In this document: in pieces, positions 1 to 7,770 of the stretch | How the letters are laid out: the number at the start of each line of letters is the position of its first letter | Numbering within the stretch: the first letter of the stretch is position 1 | Source: SCUS01 sp966211675 | Lineage (GTDB): Bacteria > Myxococcota_A > Polyangia > Polyangiales > Ga0077539 | Direction: 5' to 3' | Length of the DNA stretch: 64,000 nt | Assembly (NCBI GenBank): GCA_966211675.1 | Contig: CBIHPK010000002.1 | Coordinates: forward strand, 1 to 64,000 | Position numbers and translations under genes: made by a program | The notes under the pieces: model-generated | Told to the model about the DNA's origin: nothing | The model's input: only the letters and a program-made list of their open reading frames with translations | Databases searched by the model: none

Positions 1-1
1 T

Positions 2-427
2 CCTCGCGCCGGCGCGGCTGCGGCGCCCGCCCCTGCCGCAGCCCCCGCGGCCGGTCGCGCCACCTCCGTCGACGACCTCCTCAACCGCGCCGCCCCGACC
101 GCCGCCCCGGCCGCTGCGGCCGCCCCCGCCGCCGCCTCGGCGGACCTGCCCGAGCGCCTCGGCCGCGCTCAGATCACCAGCGTGCTCGGTCCGCTCAACG
201 GGCCCGTCCGCTCCTGCGCCCAGGGGCAGACCGGCACCGCGCCGGTGTCCATCGTCATCGGCAACGACGGCGCCGTCCGCACCGCCACGGTGAGCGGCCA
301 GTTCGCCGGGACCCCGGTGGGCGATTGCATCGCCGGCGTCGTCCGCCGCGCGCACTTCCCTGCCTTCCGCGCGCCCACGCAGAACCTGATGTTCCCCTAC
401 GTGATCACGCCTCCGACGGGGCACTGA
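2..427 (+). CDS. C-terminal part of an AgmX/TonB-C-like protein (5' truncated)
   Basis: The window opens inside an open frame that ends at TGA 425-427. The visible part is an Ala/Pro-rich linker of about 55 residues followed by a compact domain of about 85 residues with two cysteines (in SCAQG and GDCIAG) and the pattern of repeated Gly-x-Val strands ending in FPYVI. That shape (low-complexity linker, then a small domain with 'VxG.FAGTPVGxC...ARFPxF') resembles the C-terminal domain of myxobacterial AgmX/PglI-type and TonB-C-like proteins, which usually follow an N-terminal zinc ribbon or a membrane anchor. The N-terminus lies outside the window, so localisation and partner are unknown. The following glycosyltransferase starts 30 bp downstream and could be co-transcribed. 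Confidence 0.6.
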   Translation, partial: PRAGAAAAPAPAAAPAAGRATSVDDLLNRAAPTAAPAAAAAPAAASADLPERLGRAQITSVLGPLNGPVRSCAQGQTGTAPVSIVIGNDGAVRTATVSGQFAGTPVGDCIAGVVRRAHFPAFRAPTQNLMFPYVITPPTGH

Positions 428-457
428 TCGACCGGTCTCCCGCTCGCTGCTCCCGTC

Positions 458-1459
458 ATGGCCCTCATCACCATCATGTCCCCCTGCTACAACGAAGAGG
501 GCAACGTCACCGAGCTCTACACGCAGGTGAGGGCGGTGTTCGAGAAGCTCCCGCAGCACTCGCTGGAGTTCGTCTTCATCGACAATTGCTCCACCGACGG
601 CACCGTCGCCGAGCTGCGCGCCCTCGCCGCGAAGGACCCTTCGGTGAAGGTCATCCTCAACGTGCGCAACTTCGGCCAGGTGCGCTCGCCCCACCACGCG
701 CTCCTGCAGTGCCGGGGCGACGCGGTGGTCACCATGGCCGCGGACCTCCAGGACCCGCCCGCGCTCATCCCCGAGCTCATCGCGCGCTGGAGCGAGGGCT
801 ACAAGATCGTCGCGGCGGTCAAGCGCACCTCCGACGAGAGCCCCCTCTACCGCCTGCTCCGGGGCAGCTTCTACGCCCTCATCCACCGCATCTCCGACGT
901 GCGGCCCATCCGGAATTTCACCGGCTTCGGGCTCTACGACCAGGTGGTGATCGAGGCGCTGCGGCACATCGACGATCCGCAGCCCTACTTCCGCGGGCTC
1001 ATCTCCGAGATCGGATACCCCCCGGCGCTGGTGCCCTTCGACAAGCCCCGGCGCGTGCGCGGCATCACCAAGAACAATTTCTTCACCCTCTACGACCTCG
1101 CCATCCTCGGGATCGTGAAGCACTCGGTCGCGCCGCTGCGGCTCGCGACCTTCGTGGGCTTCGTGATGTCGGGGATGAGCCTGCTGGTCTCGCTCGGCTA
1201 CCTCGTGGCCAAGCTGGCCTGGTGGGACCGCTTCGTCCTCGGGACGGCGCCGATCCTCATCGGGTTCTTCTTCTTCGCCTCGGTGCAGCTCTTCTTCATC
1301 GGGATCCTGGGCGAGTACATCAACTCGATCCACATCCACGTGAGGAAGCTGCCGCTCGTGGTGGAGCGTGAGCGCATCAACTTCGGCGCCGCGCCGGTCA
1401 TCACCGCGGGCGCTTCGCAGGCACCGGGGGCGCCGGTCGCCGTTGACGACGCCCCGTAG
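458..1459 (+). CDS. Family 2 glycosyltransferase, polyprenyl-phosphate type (DPM1/GtrB/ArnC-like)
   Basis: 333 residues. The N-terminal GT-A domain begins with SPCYNEEGN and carries the nucleotide-sugar motifs FIDNCSTDGT (about residue 39) and ADLQDPP (about residue 95), which are typical of enzymes that move a sugar from a nucleotide donor to undecaprenyl/dolichyl phosphate at the inner face of the membrane. Two hydrophobic segments (about 232-255 and 266-290), followed by a short basic and Ala-rich tail, anchor it as in GtrB/ArnC. The ATG is preceded by no clear Shine-Dalgarno. Together with the lyase gene 45 bp downstream and the convergent TPP/SDR/cyclase operon it suggests a locus that makes and attaches an unusual surface sugar. 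The donor sugar cannot be read from the sequence. Confidence 0.85.
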   Translation: MALITIMSPCYNEEGNVTELYTQVRAVFEKLPQHSLEFVFIDNCSTDGTVAELRALAAKDPSVKVILNVRNFGQVRSPHHALLQCRGDAVVTMAADLQDPPALIPELIARWSEGYKIVAAVKRTSDESPLYRLLRGSFYALIHRISDVRPIRNFTGFGLYDQVVIEALRHIDDPQPYFRGLISEIGYPPALVPFDKPRRVRGITKNNFFTLYDLAILGIVKHSVAPLRLATFVGFVMSGMSLLVSLGYLVAKLAWWDRFVLGTAPILIGFFFFASVQLFFIGILGEYINSIHIHVRKLPLVVERERINFGAAPVITAGASQAPGAPVAVDDAP

Positions 1460-1504
1460 GCTCTCGGACAGTACGGCCGTCGCGGTCGCAGCAGGAGACA
1501 ACCG

Positions 1505-2326
1505 ATGAATCGTATCGAGCGGAAGATGACCGACCTCCTTCGAGAGCTGAAGGAGCGCTACGGCGTGGTGGGCGTGAAGATGGAGTTCGAGGCGGAGGGC
1601 ACCCGCATCGAGGAGGCGATGCGGCTGAAGGAGGTCTCCCTCAAGGCCGGCGTCGGGATGACCGTGAAGATCGGTGGCTGCGAGGCCATCAAGGACATGT
1701 TCGACGCCGCGAGCCTCGGCACCGACCACGTCGTCGGCCCGATGGTCGAGACGCCCTACGCGCTGCGGAAGTACCTCGGCGCCGTGCGCACGGCGTTTCC
1801 CGCCGAGCAGCGCGAGGACATGCACTTCCTCATCAACCTCGAGACCTTCACCGCCTGCGAGAACTTCGACGCGATGCTGGCGCTCCCCGAGGCCGGCCAG
1901 CTGCACGGCATCGTGCTCGGGCGCGTCGACCTCACCGGCTCGATGGACCTCGACCGCTCGGCGGTGAACAGCGAGCGCGTGCTGGGGATCTGCCTCCGGA
2001 TGGCCGAGAAGGCCAAGGCCCACGGCAAGGAGGTCGTCGTCGGCGGCGCCGTCTCGGTGCACTCGCTGCCGTTCTTCCGGGCGTTTCCGAAGGGGCACCT
2101 CGACCGCTTCGAGACGCGCAAGGTGGTCTTCCAGTGCCCCGCGGCGCTCGAGAACGACGAGGTCGCGTTCCTCAAGGCCGTGGAGTTCGAGCTCTCCTGG
2201 CTGAAGAACAAGAAGGAGTACTACGGCATCATCCACCGCGAGGACGACGCCCGGCTCACCATGATGGAGGAGCGCTACCGCACCTCCATCGACGCCATCA
2301 CGCGCAACCGCCTCTCGCAGCCGTAG
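1505..2326 (+). CDS. HpcH/HpaI-type aldolase / citrate lyase family protein
   Basis: 273 residues, cytosolic, good Shine-Dalgarno AGGAG at 1493-1497. The fold is recognised from strand-end motifs of the HpcH/HpaI (phosphoenolpyruvate/pyruvate-domain) TIM barrel: VGVKMEFEAEG, GVGMTVKIGG, GTDHVVGPMVETPYAL, LINLETFTACENFD, GIVLGRVDLTGSM and VVVGGAVS. Members cleave or form C-C bonds using pyruvate, oxaloacetate or acyl-CoA-like substrates with a divalent metal. The carboxylate positions in FEAEG and NLETF are plausible metal/substrate contacts, but I cannot assign the reaction. It ends 9 bp from the end of the convergent cyclase gene. Its place between a polyprenyl-phosphate glycosyltransferase and a TPP/SDR/cyclase operon argues for a role in building a modified sugar rather than in aromatic catabolism. 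Confidence 0.75.
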   Translation: MNRIERKMTDLLRELKERYGVVGVKMEFEAEGTRIEEAMRLKEVSLKAGVGMTVKIGGCEAIKDMFDAASLGTDHVVGPMVETPYALRKYLGAVRTAFPAEQREDMHFLINLETFTACENFDAMLALPEAGQLHGIVLGRVDLTGSMDLDRSAVNSERVLGICLRMAEKAKAHGKEVVVGGAVSVHSLPFFRAFPKGHLDRFETRKVVFQCPAALENDEVAFLKAVEFELSWLKNKKEYYGIIHREDDARLTMMEERYRTSIDAITRNRLSQP

Positions 2327-2335
2327 CGGCGTCTC

Positions 2336-3487
2336 TCACCCCGCGATCGCCCGCACCGCCGCCGCGATCTCCGCGGCGAGCGCGGCGTCGTTCTCGATCG
2401 CCACGAAGCGCATGTCCCCGACGGCCTTCACCAGCACGAAGAACACCTTCGAGGCGACGGCCTTCTTGTCCTTGCCGAGGAGGTCCGTGAGCCGCCCGAG
2501 GTCGACGCCGCGCAGCGCCGCGAGCGAGTCCTCGCCGAGGAGGTCTCGCCCGAGGGCGTCGAGGCGCGCGTGCTCGCCCGCCGACAGCAGCCCCCGCCGC
2601 GCGGAGAGCGCGTTGACCACCAGCATTCCGATGGTCACCGCGTGCCCGTGCGGGATGGCGTAGTCCGTGAGGCTCTCGATGGCGTGCCCGACGGTGTGGC
2701 CGTAGTTCATGCTCCGGCGCAGGTCGAGCTCGAACTCGTCCTCCTCGACCACCGCGCGCTTCACCGCCAGCGACCCGAGGATCAAGGGCCGGAGCCGCTC
2801 GGTCATCACCGTCGAGCCGGTGCCCGCGGGCACCAGGGACTCGTAGCGCCGCAGCGCCGCGGGGCCGCCCGTGACGTGCAGCTTCAGGATCTCCCCGAGG
2901 CCGCTCTGGATCTCCCTCGGCGCGAGCGTGTCGAGGAAGGCCGGGCAGAGCACCACCTCGCGCGGCGCCGAGAAGAGGGCGAGCTGGTTCTTGGCGCCGT
3001 CGTGGTTCACGCCCGTCTTGGCGCCGATGCAGCTGTCGCACATCGAGAGCAGCGTCGTCGGCACCAGCGTGAAGGGCGTCCCCCGCTTGAACATGCACGC
3101 CGCGAAGGCGCCGACGTCCTGCGTGATGCCGCCGCCCACGATGATCGCCCGGCTGGACTTGTTGATCTCGCGCCGCGCGAAGAAGGCGATGAGCGGCAGC
3201 ACCCCGTTGGCGAGGGTCTTGAAGTCCTCCGTGGCGTCGACCACGAAGACCCGGTCGGCCGGGACGTCGAGGTCCGCGAGGTGCAGCCGCTGCACGTTGC
3301 GGTCGACGATCAGAACGTTGCCGGGCGACGCCAGCACCAGCGCGCGCACGAGCGCCGCGGGCGCGCCGTCGTCCCAGCGCACGGGGTAGCTGCGCGGCAC
3401 CGAGCGGACCTCGAAGCGAGAGGGCGGGTCGTCGATGTCCGCGACCTCGAAGGCGTGGTCCTGGATGGTGAAGCGCGCGGGGGTCAT
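2336..3487 (-). CDS. Sugar-phosphate cyclase, 3-dehydroquinate synthase-like
   Basis: 383 residues. The NAD-binding signature GGGITQDVGAFAA (about 118-130), the VPTTLL strand (142-147), the nearby CDSCIGAKTG (150-159) and the metal-ligand helix MNYGHTVGHAIE (about 255-266) place it in the superfamily of dehydroquinate synthase and 2-epi-5-epi-valiolone-type cyclases, which use NAD and Zn/Co to close a carbocycle from a sugar phosphate. The highly conserved 'DSSVGGKTG' of ordinary AroB reads CDSCIGAKTG here, and the N-terminal 35 residues are extra. It is the last gene of a four-gene minus-strand operon, starting inside the stop codon of the SDR gene (ATGA overlap at 3484-3487). The lack of other shikimate genes nearby and the glycan context favour a secondary role over housekeeping AroB. 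Confidence 0.8.
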   Translation of the reverse strand: MTPARFTIQDHAFEVADIDDPPSRFEVRSVPRSYPVRWDDGAPAALVRALVLASPGNVLIVDRNVQRLHLADLDVPADRVFVVDATEDFKTLANGVLPLIAFFARREINKSSRAIIVGGGITQDVGAFAACMFKRGTPFTLVPTTLLSMCDSCIGAKTGVNHDGAKNQLALFSAPREVVLCPAFLDTLAPREIQSGLGEILKLHVTGGPAALRRYESLVPAGTGSTVMTERLRPLILGSLAVKRAVVEEDEFELDLRRSMNYGHTVGHAIESLTDYAIPHGHAVTIGMLVVNALSARRGLLSAGEHARLDALGRDLLGEDSLAALRGVDLGRLTDLLGKDKKAVASKVFFVLVKAVGDMRFVAIENDAALAAEIAAAVRAIAG

Positions 3488-4164
3488 GGGTTCTGGAATC
3501 CTCCGATGGAGTAGGCGCCGTCGATGACGAGGTCGTGGCCGTTGACGAAGCCCGCGGCGGGGTTGCACAGGAAGTACGCCGCCTCGGCCACCTCGTCGGG
3601 CCTCCCGAGCCGCCCGAGGGGCACGCGCTCCTCGAAGCCCCGGACGACCTCCGGGGGGTTGTTCTGTCGGGTCATGCGCGTGTCGATGAAGCCGGGCGAC
3701 ACGCTGTTGACCCGCACCCCGTGGTCGCCGAGCTCCAGCGCCAGCGTCTTCACCGCGCCGACGAGCGCGTGCTTGGCCATCGCGTACGCGAGCCGCCCCC
3801 GGCGGGACAGGAAGCCGTAGATCGACGACACCGCGACCACGCAGCCCTGCTCGGCGCGCAGCGACGGGGCGCAGCGCCGCGCGAGGTCGACGAAGGCGAG
3901 CGCGTTGACCGCGAGGGTGTGCGCCAGCAGCTCGTCGTCCACCTGCTCGAAGGGCCGAGGGCGGTTGTACCCGGCGCAGTGCACGAGCGCCCCCACCGCG
4001 GGCGCCTCGCGCTCGAACCACTCGGCGATGGACGCCGGGCTCGCGAGGTCGAGCTGCGCGCTCGTCGGCGCGATCACCTGGTCGCCCGCCGCCTCGAAGC
4101 GCCGCACGATCGCAGCGCCGATCTCTCCGTGACCGCCCGTGACCAGCACCTTCCGTGGGGGCAT
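3484..4164 (-). CDS. Short-chain dehydrogenase/reductase (sugar or cyclitol modifying)
   Basis: 226 residues. A classical SDR: N-terminal TGGHGEIG (about residues 9-16) binds the dinucleotide, HCAGYN is the structural Asn-Ala-Gly region, SSIYG and YAMAKHA supply the Ser, Tyr and Lys of the catalytic YxxxK, and SPGFIDTRM closes the cofactor pocket. It starts 5 bp after the stop of the TPP gene and overlaps the cyclase by 4 bp, so the three are almost certainly translated together. The likely job is a keto/hydroxyl interconversion on the product or substrate of the neighbouring cyclase or TPP enzyme. Specificity is not readable. Confidence 0.85.
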   Translation of the reverse strand: MPPRKVLVTGGHGEIGAAIVRRFEAAGDQVIAPTSAQLDLASPASIAEWFEREAPAVGALVHCAGYNRPRPFEQVDDELLAHTLAVNALAFVDLARRCAPSLRAEQGCVVAVSSIYGFLSRRGRLAYAMAKHALVGAVKTLALELGDHGVRVNSVSPGFIDTRMTRQNNPPEVVRGFEERVPLGRLGRPDEVAEAAYFLCNPAAGFVNGHDLVIDGAYSIGGFQNP

Positions 4165-4169
4165 CGCGC

Positions 4170-5993
4170 TCACTCCTCCAGCAGCGGGATGAGCATGTTC
4201 TCGCGCAGCTCTTCCCGCGGCAGGAAGGGCGCGAGGTCCTCGAGCGGCGCCGACACCATCCGCCCGTCGTCGAGCTTGCGCGAGGAGAGCTTCGGCGCGA
4301 AGGGCTGCGCGAGGTCGAGCATCACCTCGCAGACGCGCGCGCCGTCGCCGTCGAGCGTCGCCCGGATGGCCGCGTCGAGGCCGTCGTGCTCGGAGACGCG
4401 AGTGAACGGCAGCCCGTACGCCGCGGCGATCTTCTCCATGTCGGGGAAGCCGAGCCCGCTCTCCAGCCCGCAGCCGACGATGTTGTCCGGGAAGTAGTTG
4501 TGCTGCGTCTGCCGGATGGAGTGGTAGCCCTTGTTGTTGAGCACGAAGAGCTTGATGGGCAGGCGGTGCGTGACGATGGTCTGCAGCTCCTGGAGGTTCA
4601 TCTGGAGCGAGCCGTCGCCGGCGATGCAGACGACCCGTCCCCCGGTCGCCACGCTCGCGCCGATGGCGCCCGGCAGGTCGTAGCCCATCGGGGCGCACCC
4701 GCTGTTGTGATAGAGCCGCTGGCCGGGCTTGAGGTCCGCCGCCTGGAACGCCGTCACGCACGCGGTGCCGTCGGCGGTGACCACCATCTCGTCCTCGGGC
4801 AGCACGCGGAAGAGCACCTCCATGAAGCAGTACGGGTTCACGCTGCCGCGCGTCTCCCAGTACTCGGGGAGCACCACGGGGTAGCGCCGCACCCGCTCCT
4901 TGCACCACGCGACCCAGGCCGAGTGGTCGCCCGCGCCGCCCGCGTCGAGCGCGCGGCGAAGCGCAGGGATGAAGTCCCGCAGGTCGGCGTGCACGGGCAG
5001 GTCGATGGAGAGCGTCGGCTTCTTCAGCTCCGCGGCGTCGACGTCGACCATCACCTTGAAGGCCGCGCGGGCGAAGTTCTGCCAGCCGTAGCTGATCTGC
5101 CGGATGTTGAGCCGGCACCCGAGCACGAGCAGCAGGTCGGAGTTCTGGACGGCGAAATTCCCCGCGCGGTCGCCCACGGTGCCTGGACGCCCGGCGTAGA
5201 GCGGGTGCGCGTTCCAGAGGGCGTCGTGGGCGTTCCAGGCGGTGGTGACCGGGACCCCGATGGCCTCGATGAGCTCGACGAACTCCGCGTGCATCCCGGC
5301 GAGGCGGGGGCCGTTGCCCGCGAGCACCACCGGGCGCTTCGCCGAGCGCAGCCGGGCCACGAGGTCGCGCGCGACGGCGTCGAGGTCACCGGTCTCGAAG
5401 GCGATCGCGTCCTCCGCGGGGTCGTAGCCGGCGAGGGCGCTCGGGTCGATGAGCGAGCCCTGGACGTTCATCGGGATGTCGAGCCACACGGGGCCGGGGC
5501 GGCCGTGCGTGGCGAGGTGCAGCGCCCGCTCCAGGTGGTAGCGGATGGTCCCCGGGTCGGTGACCATCACGGCGTACTTGGTCATGGAGGACACCACGCG
5601 GACGATGTCGAGCTCCTGGTCGCCGAGCTGCCGCAGCGGCAGCTGGCTGCTGCGCACGGTGGTCTCGAACTTCACCTGCCCGGACACGACGATCATCGGG
5701 AGCGAGTCGACCCAGGCGCCCCAGACGCCGGTGATGGCGTTGGTTCCGCCGGGGCCGGTGGTGACGTTGACCGCGGCGACGCGACCCGAGGCGCGGGCGT
5801 AGCTCTCCGCGGCCATCGCGCAGGCCTGCTCGTGGTGGCAGGCGACGTAACGGAGCCGGTGCTCGCGCCCGAAGGCGTCGTTGAGGTGCATGGCCCCACC
5901 GCCGGTCACCAGGAACACGTCCCGGATGCCGTGCTCGGCGAGGAAGCTTGCGACGTAGTCGGCGACGCGGACCTTTCGGGGGGCGCTGCTCAT
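4170..5993 (-). CDS. Thiamine-pyrophosphate-dependent enzyme, acetolactate synthase-like
   Basis: 607 residues from the ATG at 5991-5993 (an in-frame TTG at 6003-6005 lies closer to a GAGAG stretch and is an alternative). The three-domain PP/R/PYR layout is clear: Glu55 in ACHHEQA activates TPP, VTTGPGGTNAITGV binds the pyrophosphate side, and the C-terminal GDGSLQMNLQELQT...NNKGY is the Mg-TPP motif. The set includes acetolactate synthase, IolD (which opens a cyclitol dione) and YerE-like enzymes that attach a two-carbon ketol to deoxysugars. As there is no small regulatory subunit, branched amino-acid synthesis is unlikely. Lying in an operon with an SDR, a sugar-phosphate cyclase and a membrane glycan protein, it is best viewed as a carbohydrate carboligase or lyase. 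Confidence 0.8.
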   Translation of the reverse strand: MSSAPRKVRVADYVASFLAEHGIRDVFLVTGGGAMHLNDAFGREHRLRYVACHHEQACAMAAESYARASGRVAAVNVTTGPGGTNAITGVWGAWVDSLPMIVVSGQVKFETTVRSSQLPLRQLGDQELDIVRVVSSMTKYAVMVTDPGTIRYHLERALHLATHGRPGPVWLDIPMNVQGSLIDPSALAGYDPAEDAIAFETGDLDAVARDLVARLRSAKRPVVLAGNGPRLAGMHAEFVELIEAIGVPVTTAWNAHDALWNAHPLYAGRPGTVGDRAGNFAVQNSDLLLVLGCRLNIRQISYGWQNFARAAFKVMVDVDAAELKKPTLSIDLPVHADLRDFIPALRRALDAGGAGDHSAWVAWCKERVRRYPVVLPEYWETRGSVNPYCFMEVLFRVLPEDEMVVTADGTACVTAFQAADLKPGQRLYHNSGCAPMGYDLPGAIGASVATGGRVVCIAGDGSLQMNLQELQTIVTHRLPIKLFVLNNKGYHSIRQTQHNYFPDNIVGCGLESGLGFPDMEKIAAAYGLPFTRVSEHDGLDAAIRATLDGDGARVCEVMLDLAQPFAPKLSSRKLDDGRMVSAPLEDLAPFLPREELRENMLIPLLEE

Positions 5994-6018
5994 GGCGGGC
6001 GGCAATCTCTCATAGATT

Positions 6019-7659
6019 CTACGGAGGGGTGAACGGCGCGGCCGCGGCGTCGCGGAGCGTGAGCTCGTGCACGGCGAGGGCGTACCCGCCGCGGGCGAAG
6101 CGGATCGGCGGGCCCACCGAGTAGTACCGCCGCCACAGGATGAGCTCGTCCTCGTCGTCCATGCCGGGCAGCTCGATGTACGCGAGGCGCGCCGGCCGAC
6201 GGGCCTCGCGGCGGATCTCCGTGAGGTACCACGCTCGCGGGACGCTCGCCCCGCGCGCCGAGGCCGCTCGGCGGTGGGTTCGGCGGTCGACGTAGCCGAT
6301 GGGGTTCCAGATCGCGGCGCGGTTGAGGGCGATCTCGCGGCCGCCCGAGAGGGCGTAGGGCAGGGCCTCGTCGAGCAGGGCGCTCAGCCGGGTGAACTCC
6401 AGGTTGTAGACCATGTGCTCGCGGCGGCCGTCGAGGTCGTGAGCGCGCGCGGCCAGGTCGAGCAGCCGGCGCTCGCCGAACTCGAAGGTGCCGAAGTAGC
6501 CCATGGAGAGGGCGTCCTGCGTGCGGAAGGAGGCGAAGAGCGAGAGCGTGGCGAAGGACCCGAGCAGCAGCAGTCGCAGCCGCGGTCCGACGCGCAGCGA
6601 GTGCAGCGAGCACTGCGCCATGAGCGGGAGCAGCACCACCGCGGGCAGCACGTAGCGGGGGATCACGAGGGTGCGGAAGCGGGTCACCACGAAGACCACG
6701 CCCGCGAACGCGAGCGCGAAGAACACCCGGGCGCGGCCCTCGGGCGTGCCGTCGCCCGGGACCGAGGGGCGGGCGACGAAGCGGAGCGCGGGCGCGACGG
6801 CGCTGAGCAGCACGAAGACCGAGAGCACCCACGCGAAGTTGAGGACGAAGATCTCCGCGAGCTGCGAGGGCAGCAGGTCGTCGAGCCAGGAGAGGGAGAG
6901 CGCCTGACGCCAGAGCGGGATCTGCGACCCGACGCCGTGCCAGGCGCCTCGCTCGCCGAACAGCAGCGAGCGCGCGACGAGCCAGGCGGCCCCGACCGCG
7001 GGGGCGAGCAGCAGCGGCAGGTAGCGGCGGAGCTCGCGCAGCCGGGTGGCGCGGTCGTCGGACGCCCAGGCGACGTACACGAGCGCGTGGGCGGCGCAGG
7101 CCACGAGGTAGATCGGCGCGCCGGTCTCCTTGGACTGCGACGCGAGGGCGCCGAAGAGCGCGGCGAGCCAGAACCGCTGGCGGGCGAGGGCGCCGATGGT
7201 GAGCAGCGAGTAGAGCGCGACGCCGTAGTCGGGGGTGAGCTGCAGGGCGCACGCGAGGAGCAGCGGAGAGAGCGCGAAGCCGAGCGTCACCAGGGCGCGC
7301 TCGGCGCGGTGAGCGGCGGGGAGAAGCTGCGCGGAGAGCTCGGCGACGGAGCGCGCGGCGAGCACGGCGAGCAGGAGGTTGGCCGCGATGACCGCCGGGT
7401 AGCGCATCCCCGAGAGGCGGAAGGCGGCCGCGAGGGGAGCGAGGTAACCGCCGGTGGGGTGGTTGGCGCAGAAGAGGAAGGCGGCGCCGCGCTGGGGCCC
7501 GAGGGCCTCCTCCAGACACCGGAGGTAGAAGGCCCCGTCCCACAGGGGGACGTAGGAGGCGTGCGCGAGGCCGAGGGCCGCGAGCGCCGCCGCCGCGAGG
7601 AGGAAGTCGTAGCGATCGGAGCGTTCCGGGGCCGGGTCGGCGCGAGGCGCTTCGGGCAT
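6019..7659 (-). CDS. Polytopic membrane protein, GT-C glycosyltransferase-like
   Basis: 546 residues with about ten to twelve hydrophobic segments between residues 20 and 400 and a soluble C-terminal domain of about 130 residues. The first periplasmic loop contains an acidic WDGAFY motif just after TM1 and a long loop with CANHPTGGY, matching the architecture of GT-C transferases (ArnT, PMT, PglB-like mannosyltransferases) that take polyprenyl-phosphate sugars outside the membrane. No family name can be given from sight. It heads the minus operon with the TPP enzyme 25 bp downstream, and its polyprenyl-linked donor could be supplied by the GT2 protein at 458-1459. The start sits right beside the palindromic operator at 7670-7703. 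Confidence 0.7.
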   Translation of the reverse strand: MPEAPRADPAPERSDRYDFLLAAAALAALGLAHASYVPLWDGAFYLRCLEEALGPQRGAAFLFCANHPTGGYLAPLAAAFRLSGMRYPAVIAANLLLAVLAARSVAELSAQLLPAAHRAERALVTLGFALSPLLLACALQLTPDYGVALYSLLTIGALARQRFWLAALFGALASQSKETGAPIYLVACAAHALVYVAWASDDRATRLRELRRYLPLLLAPAVGAAWLVARSLLFGERGAWHGVGSQIPLWRQALSLSWLDDLLPSQLAEIFVLNFAWVLSVFVLLSAVAPALRFVARPSVPGDGTPEGRARVFFALAFAGVVFVVTRFRTLVIPRYVLPAVVLLPLMAQCSLHSLRVGPRLRLLLLGSFATLSLFASFRTQDALSMGYFGTFEFGERRLLDLAARAHDLDGRREHMVYNLEFTRLSALLDEALPYALSGGREIALNRAAIWNPIGYVDRRTHRRAASARGASVPRAWYLTEIRREARRPARLAYIELPGMDDEDELILWRRYYSVGPPIRFARGGYALAVHELTLRDAAAAPFTPP

Positions 7660-7770
7660 CGTCGACGAGTACAACCGTTGTATCCAGGAATACAGCGGTT
7701 GTATTCGCCGAGGCCCGACGGGGGGGTGCGCGCTTGCGGCGCCGAGGGGGCTGCGGTACCCGCTCCGGCC
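7660..7770. promoter_or_regulatory. Divergent promoter region between glycan operon and SDR
   Basis: These 111 bp separate two genes that are transcribed away from each other (start codons at 7659 on the minus strand and 7771 on the plus strand). The half nearest the minus-strand gene is AT-richer than anything nearby and contains the double dyad annotated separately. The plus-strand half is G-rich, with TACCCG 8 nt before the ATG at 7771. Overlap of operator and start region implies the minus-strand operon at least is repressed by a dimeric regulator. No regulator gene lies in the window beside it. Confidence 0.55.
7670..7703. promoter_or_regulatory. Tandem palindromic operator (two TACAA-N3-TTGTA sites)
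   Basis: Two 13-bp dyads, TACAACCGTTGTA at 7670-7682 and TACAGCGGTTGTA at 7691-7703, are centred 21 bp apart, two helical turns, so both face the same side of the DNA. The first is a perfect 5-3-5 palindrome and the second has one mismatch. Each also matches the reverse complement of the other, forming a larger inverted repeat. Such paired short dyads between divergent genes are typical of TetR/MarR-class repressor sites. The binding protein is unknown. Confidence 0.7.
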
